64,000 nucleotides of DNA, from positions 157,896,817-157,960,816 of the forward strand of contig CM061132.1 in assembly GCA_030789695.1 (NCBI GenBank). Direction: 5' to 3'. The DNA is from Scilla litardierei (taxonomy: Eukaryota > Streptophyta > Magnoliopsida > Asparagales > Asparagaceae). The notes under the pieces are model-generated. The model was not told the origin of the DNA and did not search any database. It saw only the letters and a list, made by a program, of their open reading frames with translations. The position numbers were made by a program, and so were the translations under genes. Shown here piece by piece: positions 45,430 to 55,029 of this stretch; positions within the stretch are counted from its first letter, which is position 1; each line of letters begins with the position of its first letter.

Positions 45430-47976
45430 TGTAGGAATATTATGCCCCCGAGGCCATTTATTTCTGTGTGAATAGCACAAACATCTTGTTCGAAATAACA
45501 GTAAGCTGTTTGGTAATAATTTATCTAAGTTATATTGTAATGTAGTTAACATTAGATATCAACTTAGGTAAAGTCCTGAGACTTTATGCAAGGTCAAACG
45601 GGTATCGAGATGCGTAGCTCGATCATGGAGAAACGTTTGACCGTCTGTAGCATAAGTCTAAAATGGTTCGTGGTTGTAGATGTTCCGAGACAAGGATATC
45701 GAAACATCGGATAGACCATTGTGTCTTAGTCTTCACCGTTTAGCGGTGGCGATGATCTCATGATCGCTTGACTTGGCGAAGTCGAAGACGAGACACATGT
45801 GCTCATTAGAATGAGTTCACTGAACGATCCACTAGAGTTATCATATGGTTATATTGACCAATCTGTCAGTGATAACTCTGAGTGATGATAGGATAGTTGG
45901 TCTTTTGACTTGAGGTCATTTTGACAAACCTGTGCGTGAACAGTGCCACTTATATCAACTGACCTAGCTTCGAGGCAAGGCCTGTCGAAAGGTCTTTTGA
46001 TTGGGTGTCACTTGAAACGCACGAGGCGAGTAATGACCAAGAGAGGATTCGTCTCTCCCGGTCAATGGGAGTTAGTGTCGTAGAGTTAGTTCGGTCTTTA
46101 GTAAAAACTCTGCGCAGAGTATGTTGGAAAAAGTCCAACATTTATTGACTAAAGATTGATCGAAACTAACCGGAGTCAAGTTATTGGGGTTGACAGTTTA
46201 ACCGTACCCCAGACTTGATCTACACGACATATTTAGACGAAGAGACTATAACTGCAGAAATCATCACTGACACGGTCAGGGTGGTCCCGACAATTCTCAT
46301 GTTGATGAGCTAACCACATTATGATGATGCTGAAACAGGGACGGCATCCACTGCTCGCGGTCTTTGTCGTATAGGGCTTCGAGCCCAACCTGTAGTAGGG
46401 TCAGGCCTAGGGTCACACAAAGAGTGCGACCTTCGTCTAGTAAGAGGTAGAAATTAGTTAGGGAGAATATTTGCATTTGATGCAAAAGAAGAGATAATTG
46501 CATTTGATGCAATATGATAATTTAAGCTTAGATATGGACTATTTTGCATTTGATGCAAAAGCGATTAAATGTGTATTAAATTGTTTAATACAATATTTAA
46601 TAAAAATAAACGCAAGGAAAAGTTCACGGGTAAGACGGGAATGTCCCGGTCTAGACCCAGGTTCGAACGGCGTCCAAATCGGACGCCAAACATAAAAGTT
46701 ATGGCCAAAACAGTGTAAACCCCAAAGCCCATCAGCCCAAGGGGGCTGATTAAATTAAAGGGCCCAGAAGCCCAAGGCCCGGCCAAATGGCCGGGCAATT
46801 CAATGTCAGCCCGCGCGCCCACGTGGGCACTGGGCCCACGCGGGCGCGTGCTTTGCACGCGCCCGCGTGGGGCGCCAGTGCCCACGCGGGGCGCGTGCCC
46901 TGCACGCGCCCGCTGGGCGCGTGCAGGGCGCGCTGCGTGCGCGCTGAGGCGCGTGCGCTGCACGCGCCTCGAGGCGCGTGCAGCGCACGGGCCTGGCGCA
47001 GTGGGCCCCGCACGCAGCCCTAGGGCTGCGTGTTGCGTGCTTCGTGTGACGGCTGCAGTTTTGCGTTTTGGGTGGCTTTGGGCTGATCTTTGGACACTCA
47101 ATTGGAGGGTCAAACGAACTCCGATTGACGAACGGTTTTTTCCTATGCGTTCACCGTTGAACGCTCGTCTTATTGATAGGTTGTATCAATCTTGAAGCTC
47201 AACGGTGAGTGAGTTAAAATTCACGGAAGTTTGCACTTTGTGAAGTGCAAACTAACTTGATTTTAACTAACCCAAATATTTAGTCCCACATCGGATTTTA
47301 AGAAATGGGGAGAGTCCGCCGCCTATATAAATAGGGGTCTCCCCCCTTTCTCAAAACTCGTCCCAAGCTCTAGATCTGAGCGGCTCTCGTAAATGTTGGA
47401 GCACGCTCGGATCTAGGCTTAAATTAATATTTTCTCTTCTCCCTAAATTTCTTCCTTACTCCTGCGGGCTCTAGCAAAGCCACAAAGGAGTTCGGATTCT
47501 GGATCCGAAATCTAGGCGGAGGTTTCACTGGCGTGAAACTTTCTTCGGCGCGTGGTTGGCTCGGCGGCACGGGGATTGATCGCCTCGGGATGCGGAGCGG
47601 TTCGAGGAGCGGTTCGGGGAGCGGTTCAAGGAGCGGCTCGGCGTGGGACGGGAGCAGCTCGGAAGACGGCGCGGAACATCTCGCCTGCTCCAGGGCTGAG
47701 ATTCCGGGTATGTGATTAAAGTATTTTATTAGCATTAGTTTAGTTTAATCGCAGTAGGCTAGATCCTTCTTGGGATGGTCAGATCCATCCCAAGTCGGCA
47801 TAGATCTTGGCATAGGGTCTTGGACCTTAGGGCTAAGTTAAAAAATTGTTTTTAACTGCATGTTAATTAGTTAACATAGTTTTTCTTCCGCTGCTATTGT
47901 TTTTCTGTCTATGTTCCGTCCGACTTAGGACGGGACTAGAGTTTTTGTGCCCTAGGGGACCGCCAATTTCCCTACA
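45430..47976 (+). repeat. 3' LTR of the plus-strand LARD
   Basis: About 2.55 kb. It is nearly the same as 36917-39429 apart from the GC block (46768-47040), which is longer here. TATA box at 47324-47334. It ends TTTCCCTACA before the TSD ATCAC. Confidence 0.9.
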
Positions 47977-48880
47977 ATCACACCCTGAATCAAGAATTCA
48001 TGAAGCCCAATTGTCTTCCAAAGAAGACACTACCAATATTTCTCCATTATTAGCATCAATGCATGCACCTCCAAAAGCTGCCGCTGGCTGAGCAGACTTG
48101 TTACCCTTGGCCTTCAACAGTGGGCACTTGTTCTTTCAGTGTCCTGCCTTCTTACAATAATTGCACGTCTGGTCGTTACTACCATGACCCTTGGACTTGG
48201 GTCTCCCAAACTTGGAGCTAGATTTGGATCGTCCACCTTGACGACCCCCAACGAAAGCCACATCCTGACCATCAGTGCTTGTGTCCCCCCTTGACACCTT
48301 CTTTCTAAGCTCATGCAAGCGTAGAGCTGCCTTGACATCCTCCAAAGATATTTTGTCCGTACCTTGTGTCATGGTCTCGACGAAGTGTGAGTACTCCTCA
48401 GGTAGAGAACAAAGCAGTGCAATTGCTTGGTACTCATCGTTTACATTCTCTTCCACCGTTTGCAAATCCAACACCAACTGATTCAGTTGATCAAGATGAT
48501 CGTGTAACGATGTCCCCTCTTTCATCTTGAGCATGAACAATTTCTGTAGTAGATACAGCCTTCCTGTGAGTGATTTAGTCAGGTACAAAGATTCAAGCCT
48601 TTTCCATAACGCCTCTGTAGTCTCCTCTTTCGCAACCTTGCAAAAGATCTTGTCTGACAGTGCCATCTGAATAGCGTTGTGTGCTTTTATCTATAGTTCT
48701 GATCTCATGTAGTCTGTAACAGATTGTTACAGATTCTGGAATAGATTTCTTGTCAAAGACGATCCTATAAAGCCCTTCGTGGTTGAGCATAGCCTTCACC
48801 ATCATACACCAGAGAGTAAATCTATTCTTTCCTTTAAACTTCTCGATCTTGTAACCAAAAGTTAAATATGTCTCTGCCAT
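47977..48880 (-). pseudogene. Copia gag and start of protease, degenerate
   Basis: Begins at the ATG on the minus strand at 48880, 25 bases after the primer site. KIEKFKGKNRFTLWCMMVKAML is a typical copia Gag start. A frameshift at about 48680-48720 leads to the open segment 48666-48136 with TEALWKRLESLYL, SLHDHLDQLNQLV, LLCSLPEEY and a CNYCKKAGH zinc knuckle. The knuckle is broken by a TGA in place of a coding codon just after the His. The protease start with the DSG motif is visible near 47990-48000, then the LARD begins. Confidence 0.8.
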
Positions 48881-48904
48881 TGTGTAACCTACGACAACCT
48901 GAAA

Positions 48905-48916
48905 GCTCTGATACCA
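48905..48916 (-). other. Primer-binding site of the deletion-type copia element
   Basis: On the minus strand TGGTATCAGAGC lies two bases from the LTR at 48919: initiator tRNA-Met type. It defines the right LTR as the 5' LTR. Confidence 0.85.
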
Positions 48917-48918
48917 TT

Positions 48919-49853
48919 TGTTAGGATAAACGAACCGATGGGGGACAAACAACGAAAGCGAGAGGTCCCCTTCAAAAGGTGGATAGCTACCCAACAATCG
49001 CTACGCCGCGATCTTTCAGAGATACACCACAATAGCACAATATCCAACCAAAACAAGTAATACGAAAAGTAACGAAAGCAGGAAAGCAATAAAGTCAAGC
49101 GACACAGAGTTTACCCTGGTTCGGCCCACTAACAGAGCCTACGTCCAGTTTCTCGATGACGGTTTCCACTAATATAATCAGAGAGAATTACACCGACTTC
49201 TTCAATCTTTTTCAATAATAGAGATCACCAATAACTACACACGTGGAGTTCAAACTCTTCTTACAAATCCAATCGAGGTCCCAAATCCCACCAAAAGGGA
49301 AGAAAACAAAAGCTCTCACCCAAATCCCTCAACCTGAAAAGAGAGATAACAAGAAGAAGATTACAATGAGTTTCACAAAGACATCTCAAGAAGTTCACTC
49401 ACCAAAATCATGCCCCAAAGCTCCAAGACGCACGAGGAAGAAGAAACTTGATGAAGACACGCGATCTCCTCAAAATAAACCATACGAAGGTTTTTAATAG
49501 CTTCATGGGTCGTGTGGAGTCTCAGCCGTCCGATTAAACCCCTTTGAAAATCAACGGTCGAGATTAGAAGCTCAAATCTGGCCGTTCTAGGGTTTCTGGA
49601 TATCGACACAGCCGTGCGGCAAATCCGCACGGCCGTGCGCCAATTTGCGACGGTAAACAGAGAGCTGCTGTTGTGCACGGGCAGTGTGCACGGTCGTGCA
49701 AGCAACACGGACAGTTTGCACGGCCGTGCTAAATAAACAGAGAGCTGCCTGGCAGCACGGACAACAGCATGGACGGCTGCATGGCCGTGCTAAGACACGC
49801 ACGGCCGTACCAACCTCTCAGATTCTAAAATTTGAAGCGCAAAAAAAACAACA
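48919..49853 (-). repeat. 5' LTR of the deletion-type copia element with GCACGGCCGTGC array
   Basis: About 935 bp, homologous to 34737-35676. 49597-49810 contains roughly ten GCACGG or CCGTGC words, several forming complete GCACGGCCGTGC palindromes, with an AACAGAGAGCTGC phrase repeated between them. The array is in the upstream (U3-like) half in transcription direction. Confidence 0.85.
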
Positions 49854-49858
49854 GTCGA

Positions 49859-50386
49859 ATCATAGATTTCACCAAACGGTAGCAATTGAAGCAACATAAA
49901 ATTTGCATTCAATATAAAGAAAAAGTAACAAGAAGGTCTCAACGTACCTCAGATACATCATCGTGATTCGTCACAAGCACAAATGGTTAGCATTGCTCGT
50001 GATGGTTCCAGACTTCGACCCTTCGATGATCAAATCAACGTTCTTCTTAAATATACACCATGTTCATAACATATTTAGGGTTTTTTTTTTGCATGCCTTT
50101 GCCTTGCCTACTCTTACCATGAATTCGTCCTTACATCTATCCTCATGTATGTGAAAAAGCATAAATAAAGTGTAACAAGATTCATTTGGCAAGTTCATAT
50201 AGTTGAATCGAAGGCTTCCATTGGCACAGAGAACAGCTAACAACACAGTGCTAAACCATGTTCGAATTGTGTCTATTATGTCTATTATCATAAAATATGA
50301 ACAAAAAATACATATGGGTTCCATTTTATCAGTAGCGCATCACGGAAGTACAGAACATATGCATACATTTTGACAGCCAAGTTCTT
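49859..50386. other. Non-repeat 3' flank of the plastid-protein gene
   Basis: No ORF or repeat is recognised. A 10-base T run lies at about 50081-50091. The stretch is AT-rich, is bounded on the left by the copia TSD (GTCGA), and probably holds the 3' UTR and terminator of the minus-strand gene. I cannot place a poly(A) signal with confidence. Confidence 0.4.
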
Positions 50387-50950
50387 TTAAGCTTCTCTTC
50401 TGGGCCTGTTCCTAGTCCGAGGAACAGCAGCGGCGGCGGCCGCAGCGGCCGCGGCGACTTCCTCCTCCAAAACAACGGTCCCGTCCTCATTCATCAAAAC
50501 TACCGCCTCTCCTTGACCATCCTCTCGTCCTTCCTCGTTCTCCTCCATCATTGCCTTGTTCATAGCAAGCTTCATTCAACACAAGAAACAGACAAAAAAG
50601 TTTAGCAGACATTTCTTTTGACGCATTACGTCAAACAAGTGGCGTGCATATAACACACAAGAATTTACATCTTCAAGGAACTTCTCGTCGAGCCTATCGG
50701 CAACACGGGAGGCAGCGAAGACAGTGCCCGCGAAGAGAGTAATAGGCAGCACGAAGGCCAGTATGAGACTTGTCGAGCTCGGCGGGCCCGACATCGCTAC
50801 GACCAGATCTCCCCTCTTCATTCTGAGAATTGGAGATGAATTGGTGGGCGTTGAGATAGGAAACCTAGCGAGTGCTTTGTGCTGGAAGTTGAAATTGGGA
50901 CGCTGAGATGAGGTTGGTATGAGAGATGGCATAAGCAAATTGCAGGCCAT
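50387..50950 (-). CDS. Small single-pass, probably plastid-targeted protein, two exons
   Basis: Exon 1 is 50950-50669 and exon 2 is 50569-50387 on the minus strand; the product is about 154 residues. The start at 50950 (MACNLLMP) is chosen because a TATA box lies about 90 bp upstream; an earlier in-frame ATG at 51088 precedes that box. Residues 1-45 are Ser/Thr/Arg-rich with few acids, like a chloroplast transit peptide. SSTSLILAFVLPITLFAGTVFAAS (about 60-83) is one membrane helix. Then come VADRLDEKFLED, an acidic part, an alanine run and a basic end PRTRNRPRREA. The architecture recalls small thylakoid proteins such as the HCF153 type; that identification is from memory and weak. This is the only gene here without lesions that is not from a mobile element. 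The alanine run might vary between alleles. Confidence 0.75.
50570..50668 (-). other. 99-bp intron of the plastid-protein gene
   Basis: Reads GTAAATTC at the donor and TTTTTTGTCTGTTTCTTG..GAATGAAG at the acceptor, with a good pyrimidine tract. Joining the exons keeps the frame at a codon boundary. Reading through would add about 30 unlike residues and a stop. Confidence 0.8.
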
Positions 50951-51040
50951 TGCGTTCGATTGATGGTTCTTCTTTACTGAAGCTTTCTTCTTTCTTTCTG
51001 TCCGTTTGCCCCCGCTTCTGTGGATGAAGCGTGGCCAGCA

Positions 51041-51048
51041 ATATATAG
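51041..51048 (-). promoter_or_regulatory. TATA box of the plastid-protein gene, flanked by a 20-bp direct repeat
   Basis: On the minus strand CTATATAT. It sits between two near-identical 20-mers (51014-51033 and 51048-51067, plus-strand GCTTCTGTGGATGAAG(C/T)GTG). The Tat-like element begins at 51131, only about 80 bp further upstream, so any distal promoter lies beyond a 7-kb insertion. Confidence 0.55.
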
Positions 51049-51315
51049 CTTCTGTGGATGAAGTGTGAATCAAGAATATTTGATTCAAAGTGGATTCTAT
51101 TTGGGTGGCTTAAAAAATGATTTTGTGTTGTGTTTATGAGTGTTTTCTCACCACTGAATCGTTGACCGGAGTTTGGACGGTCAACGTGGTCAATGGATCA
51201 AGTGAGATCCCTTGGTTCCGTCAAGCGTACGAGGGCTCAATGAGGGTAGCTTAGATCCACGCGTCAGCTCCGGAAACTACTGGCTCGGTATGTCGAGGGC
51301 GAGCGTGCTCTTTGT

Positions 51316-53143
51316 TGTTGAGTATTGGTTTTCATACCAATGTTATTTTGATGATGATCACAACATTATATTGTTGCTAATGATTCTCTTGTTTTAGTCT
51401 CTTAGTTACAATTCTAGAATATCATTTTTGGAGACTAAACACTTGGTGCAAGGATGAACATCAAGTGGAGAAGGGCCAAAGCTTGGACTCAAGGGGTGCC
51501 AAAGCTTGAAGATGATGGGGAGCATCAATGCATCAAGATTGAAGCCATAGACTCTAAGGAAAGCATTGTAAACCATGTAATATTTCATTTATTGCTTTCT
51601 CCCTTTTTGAGTCTAGGATTAATGTAATGCCTTGGTAGATGGTCTACTCATTCATGCATATCCATCAAACCATCTTAGTGAGCCTTAGAATTATCATAGA
51701 ATCCAACCCAATAGGTTCATTTTGTCCAAAGACTCGTTTGGAGTCTTTGGCTTTCCATTAGTCGCCTGCTGAAGGATTCACAGTCGACTGGGTGATTCCA
51801 GTCTACTGTCGAGCCTTCTACAGCCGACTGTGGTGCACTGCTCAATCATTCTTTGATTGACTCTACTTGAGCTTTTCGCATCAGTCGACTGATGATCAAT
51901 TTACAGTCGCCTGTATATGTACAGTCGCCTGTGAAATGGTCAACAGTCGTCTGAAAGGCGTAAGTGCAAATACTGCCTCTCTCTGTTTGCTCCATCTCTT
52001 GCAGCAGTCGATTGATGAAGGATTTATAGTCGCCTGTCTATTTTACAGTCGATTGTATTCTTGTCATCAGTCGCATGTATGCTTTTTGGGAGAACGAGTG
52101 CAACTCTTTATTTTATTCCATCCCCTGCAGCAGTTGCCTGCTGAAGGTTTTACATGCGCATGTCCTGTTTACAGTCGACTGTATCGTCTTCTTCAGTCGA
52201 CTGTCGTGGCTCAGATTATAGACGTTGGATATTTTCTAGCCGTCGGACAGTCGACTGTCATTTGTTCATCAGTCGACTGTCAGTGACGTTTCTGCCCAGA
52301 AATTAGCCGTTACAGCTTTTTGTTTTTGGCTGTTTCCTTGGGTTTTGAGAGTTGATATAGGGTTCCTATATATATAAGAGGGCTGATTTCATAGGAACTT
52401 CTTGATGCTATTGAAAATCCTTAGAGATTAAATAAGCCACTCTCAAACTCTCTCATTTCCCTCCTAGAGCTAGTATTCCTATTCATGCATTCAAGTCAAG
52501 CTCAAGGGAAATCATCCAAGTGTTTTCAAGCAAATCTCAACACTTGGAGATCCTCTTCCATGCCTTGCATTCATATATGAGTAAGTACATCTCAAGGCAT
52601 AGGTAAGAGTATTTGTTTTACTTGGTATTTTTCTTGTAACACTAATTCTCTTTGTGGGAATTAGTCTCTCTCTTTGTGGGAGAATTTCTCTTAGTGGGAA
52701 TAGGTTATTCTCTTAGTGGAAATAACTCTCTTTGTGGGAGTAACTCTCTTTGTGGGAGTTTGGTGTCCTAGTGTAGGGCTAACCCTAATTCTCTGAGTGA
52801 GAGTTAGTAATTCTCTGAGTGGGAGTTTGACCCTTGTTTAGGGTTGGTTGGGTCCTTGTGTAGGACAAAATCCTCTTGGTGAGGTATCTCTTTGTGGGAT
52901 TTGTATTCACTTCTCTTTGTTGGAATTATAGTGAATATTGGTGTGGCTGGATGAAACCAAGTTTGGTGAACCCGTGTAATTGATTGTGTTTGCATTTGGA
53001 TTGATTGTGTCGATTAATTCATCTTGCATTTATTATTCCGCATTTGCAAGTTTAATTTTAATTGGACAATTTATTGCCATTAAACTATTCACCCACATCT
53101 AGTGTGTTGTTGTTAGTATTGCAAGAGTAAGGGGATCCTTACA
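51316..53143 (+). mobile_element. Solo SIRE-like LTR (1828 bp) in the Tat-like 3' LTR
   Basis: TGTTGAGTATTGG to GATCCTTACA with a perfect TSD TTTGT (51311-51315 and 53144-53148). It shares its termini and palindrome array with the SIRE LTRs at 1665 and 30609, but most spacer sequence differs, so it is a related family. A TATA box TATATATATAAGA lies at 52367-52379. A short tandem repeat, TCTCTTTGTGGGA and variants, fills 52645-52925. Confidence 0.9.
51750..52290. repeat. Palindrome array in the solo SIRE-like LTR
   Basis: About 18 copies of CAGTCGACTG, CAGTCGCCTG and variants (CAGTCGATTG, CATGCGCATG), at irregular 20-60-bp spacing and all upstream of the TATA box. Perfect CAGTCGACTG is the commonest form here. 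Confidence 0.8.
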
Positions 53144-53589
53144 TTTGTCTGGGGTGCTCGGCCTCGATCAGTGGAGCGCGGAGGGGTAGCCTCGGCACTT
53201 TGGAGAATGCCCGGCCTCGGTCAGTGAGGTGCGGAGGGGTAGCCTCGGCACTACAGAGAACGCTCGGCCTCGGTGGGTGCTGCGCTGAGGGGTAGCCTCG
53301 GCGCCTTGGGATCCGCTTGACTTGGACAGACGAGGGAGCTCGTCAGAGGGGCCGGACCTTGGTTTCGGCCAAGTCCCCTCCGATGCCTAAGTCAGAATGG
53401 ATCTGAAAGATACTCGGCGGGACCGGTACTGCTCACAGGGAGGTGATACGCGTATCCTCGGACCGAGCTAGGGGAGGGAAGGCAAAGTGGAAAACTAGGT
53501 CTTTGAGTAGAATACCTCTGTTTGTTGGTATTGGGGGCCAGGTCCTTTTCTCGGTTGCCTCCTGAGTCCCCTTTTCGACGGCCACGACG

Positions 53590-54630
53590 ATCCGGGAGAA
53601 GTATCTGTGTCATCCGTATGACGTCCAGATCCCCTTTTGTGATGAAAGGATCTGCTTTCCCAGGAGCTGTGAGGTTGGCATTTATGTCGAGATGTTCCGC
53701 ATGGGGCTTCGCTTCCCCCTCCATCCTTTCATCGTTCGTGTCACGGAGTTCTTGATGGTGGCCATGTGCCAGTTGACCCCATATTCGATGGCGGCACTGG
53801 TCGGGTTCATTATGCTCTGCAGCATGCACCGCTTGGAGCAGACCCTGTTAATGCTCGAGGCGGGGCCCGAGGTCACGCCTGGGGATTCGGTCTTTGTAGA
53901 TCGGGGCGTGGCCACTTAGCTGGCACAGAGCTCCTTCCTTCCAAGGGACCGCTCGCTCCTGGAGAGGACTCGCTCCGATCGGTTGGAGGACTCCATGGTC
54001 TGGCAACTCCAACAGGCCGGTCTCTCTGCTGCGTCCGACCCTGCCTCGTGGTACCCCTGACTTACTTCCGTTTTGCAGGCTACTATGATGGCTGTGGAGA
54101 TGCAGTGTCATGCGGCTCACGCGACCAGTCTCGAGGAGTCCTTGACGCGGGAGCGTTTGAGGGCCGGGGCGGCCGAGGTGGTGGCCGAAGAGTCCCGCAT
54201 GGAGACTCGCCAGTTGCAACACCGGGTTAATGAGCTCTCCTCTGAGGTGGTGGATCTGAAGGGTGCCCTGGCCGACGCTCAGAGGGCTACCCAAGAAGCG
54301 GAGGAAGCGTCCTGCCGGGAAAGAGAGGAGCTCTGGGCCGAGCCGGGAGCCCTGCTGTAAGCGCATCCCACCCGGCTCGTCGAGGAGGTGGAGAGGGGCT
54401 ATGAAGGGGTCCTGAGACCGAGGATCGATGACGCCCTCACGGAGGCCTTCAATTCCTATGAGGACCACTTGGCCCCCCGGATCTTGAGAGCCTTCCGAGA
54501 CTCCTTCGAGAGGTTCGAGGAGCGGGACCGACAGGCGCTTCCCCGTCACCCACCAGGTCCCAAGGAGCCTCCTCGATCCGAACAGGACGAGGCTCTGGGT
54601 GATGCTTCCTCCCGGGCCCCGGCGCCTTAG
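53590..54630 (+). pseudogene. Accessory ORF of the Tat-like element (putative gypsy-type transposon domain plus coiled coil)
   Basis: One plus-strand frame runs about 347 codons with three stops: TAG 53917, TGA 54058, TAA 54358. The first third (VEMFRMGLRFPLHPFIVRV, then QLTPYSMAALVGFIMLC) matches the style of the plant putative gypsy type transposon domain (PF04195), often annotated as a transposase but found in retroelements. The last two thirds are a charged coiled coil (ELSSEVVDLKGALADAQRATQEAEEA) and a helical tail. It lies opposite to gag. GC is very high. A 366-codon frame on the other strand is its shadow. Confidence 0.65.
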
Positions 54631-55029
54631 GCGATGCTCCCTCATCCTTGTGTATCCCTCCCCCGCCCTGTAACAAGGAACAATTTTTGAAGGCAATAAA
54701 CAATTTGTTTTGCGGGTTTTCGTACCTTTCCTCTTGTCGCAGCATTCTCTTATGTCAAACTCATTTTTTGTTTCTGTTAGCCGTTTTTCTGGGTTGTTTC
54801 CCTCCATAGCTCCTTCCCCGAAGGCGGTCCATTGCTGACCCATTATTACCCACTGGATGGGGTGGATGGTCCCGGGGACGCCACGTCGATTCGTCGGGGA
54901 GATCCTATGCATGGGAAGTACTCCCGGCCGACCAGCCGTTAGGTCCACTGAGGGCTTGTTGCCGCCCCCGTTCCTTAGGTTGAGTGGGGGATTGCCTCGC
55001 AGGAGGACTCATCTCCGGTCTTATGGGCC
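54631..55029. other. Spacer between accessory ORF and hairpin repeats
   Basis: No ORF supported. It contains a GCAATAAACAATTTG phrase at about 54692 that could be a poly(A) signal for the plus-strand ORF. Confidence 0.35.

Larger units (their letters stand above)
36917..47976 (+). mobile_element. LARD-family non-autonomous LTR element, plus strand, inserted in copia protease
   Basis: TGTAGGAATATTATGCC to TTTCCCTACA, with a perfect TSD ATCAC (36912-36916 and 47977-47981). LTRs at 36917-39429 and 45430-47976 are very similar. A degenerate primer site (39431) and a polypurine tract (45418-45429) give plus orientation. After removing the solo LTR at 42143-44163 the interior is about 4 kb without a gene. 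High LTR similarity suggests a more recent insertion than its host. Same family as 5357-20480 and 60214-62777. Confidence 0.9.
34737..49853 (-). mobile_element. Deletion-type Ty1/copia element, minus strand, split by a LARD
   Basis: LTRs of about 0.94 kb (34737-35676 and 48919-49853) start TGTT(A/G)GGATAAA and end AACAACA. The flanking bases GTCCA and GTCGA form a TSD with one mismatch. A tRNA-Met primer site sits next to the right LTR, so transcription runs leftward. Without the nested LARD the interior is only about 2.2 kb: gag, protease, the start of GAG-pre-integrase, then a 286-codon ORF. Integrase, RT and RNase H are absent, so movement would need another element's proteins. Confidence 0.85.
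51131..53574 (-). repeat. 3' LTR of the Tat-like element, interrupted
   Basis: 51131-51315 and 53149-53574 together match 57659-58270, with shared phrases such as TCGGTATGTCGAGGGCGAGC and GGGGTAGCCTCGGCAC (repeated about three times). Homology stops at about 53574, where the right LTR continues for another 230 bp. This LTR has therefore lost its far end, fused to the extra ORF by deletion. Confidence 0.75.

Noticed and set aside
50576..51088. Single-exon reading of the plastid-protein gene from ATG 51088
   Set aside because: The start would be upstream of the TATA box, and the C-terminus would run through an intron with good splice sites into unlike residues and a stop.
51750..52290. Regularly spaced short repeats considered as a CRISPR array
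   Set aside because: The motif is only 10 bp, spacing is irregular, there are no cas genes, and it sits in plant LTRs of several copies.
53848..54948. 366-codon open frame on the minus strand
   Set aside because: It lies opposite the accessory ORF and its 3' flank in very GC-rich DNA, where stop codons are rare. No motif is recognisable, and the plus-strand frame has clear domain and coiled-coil features.
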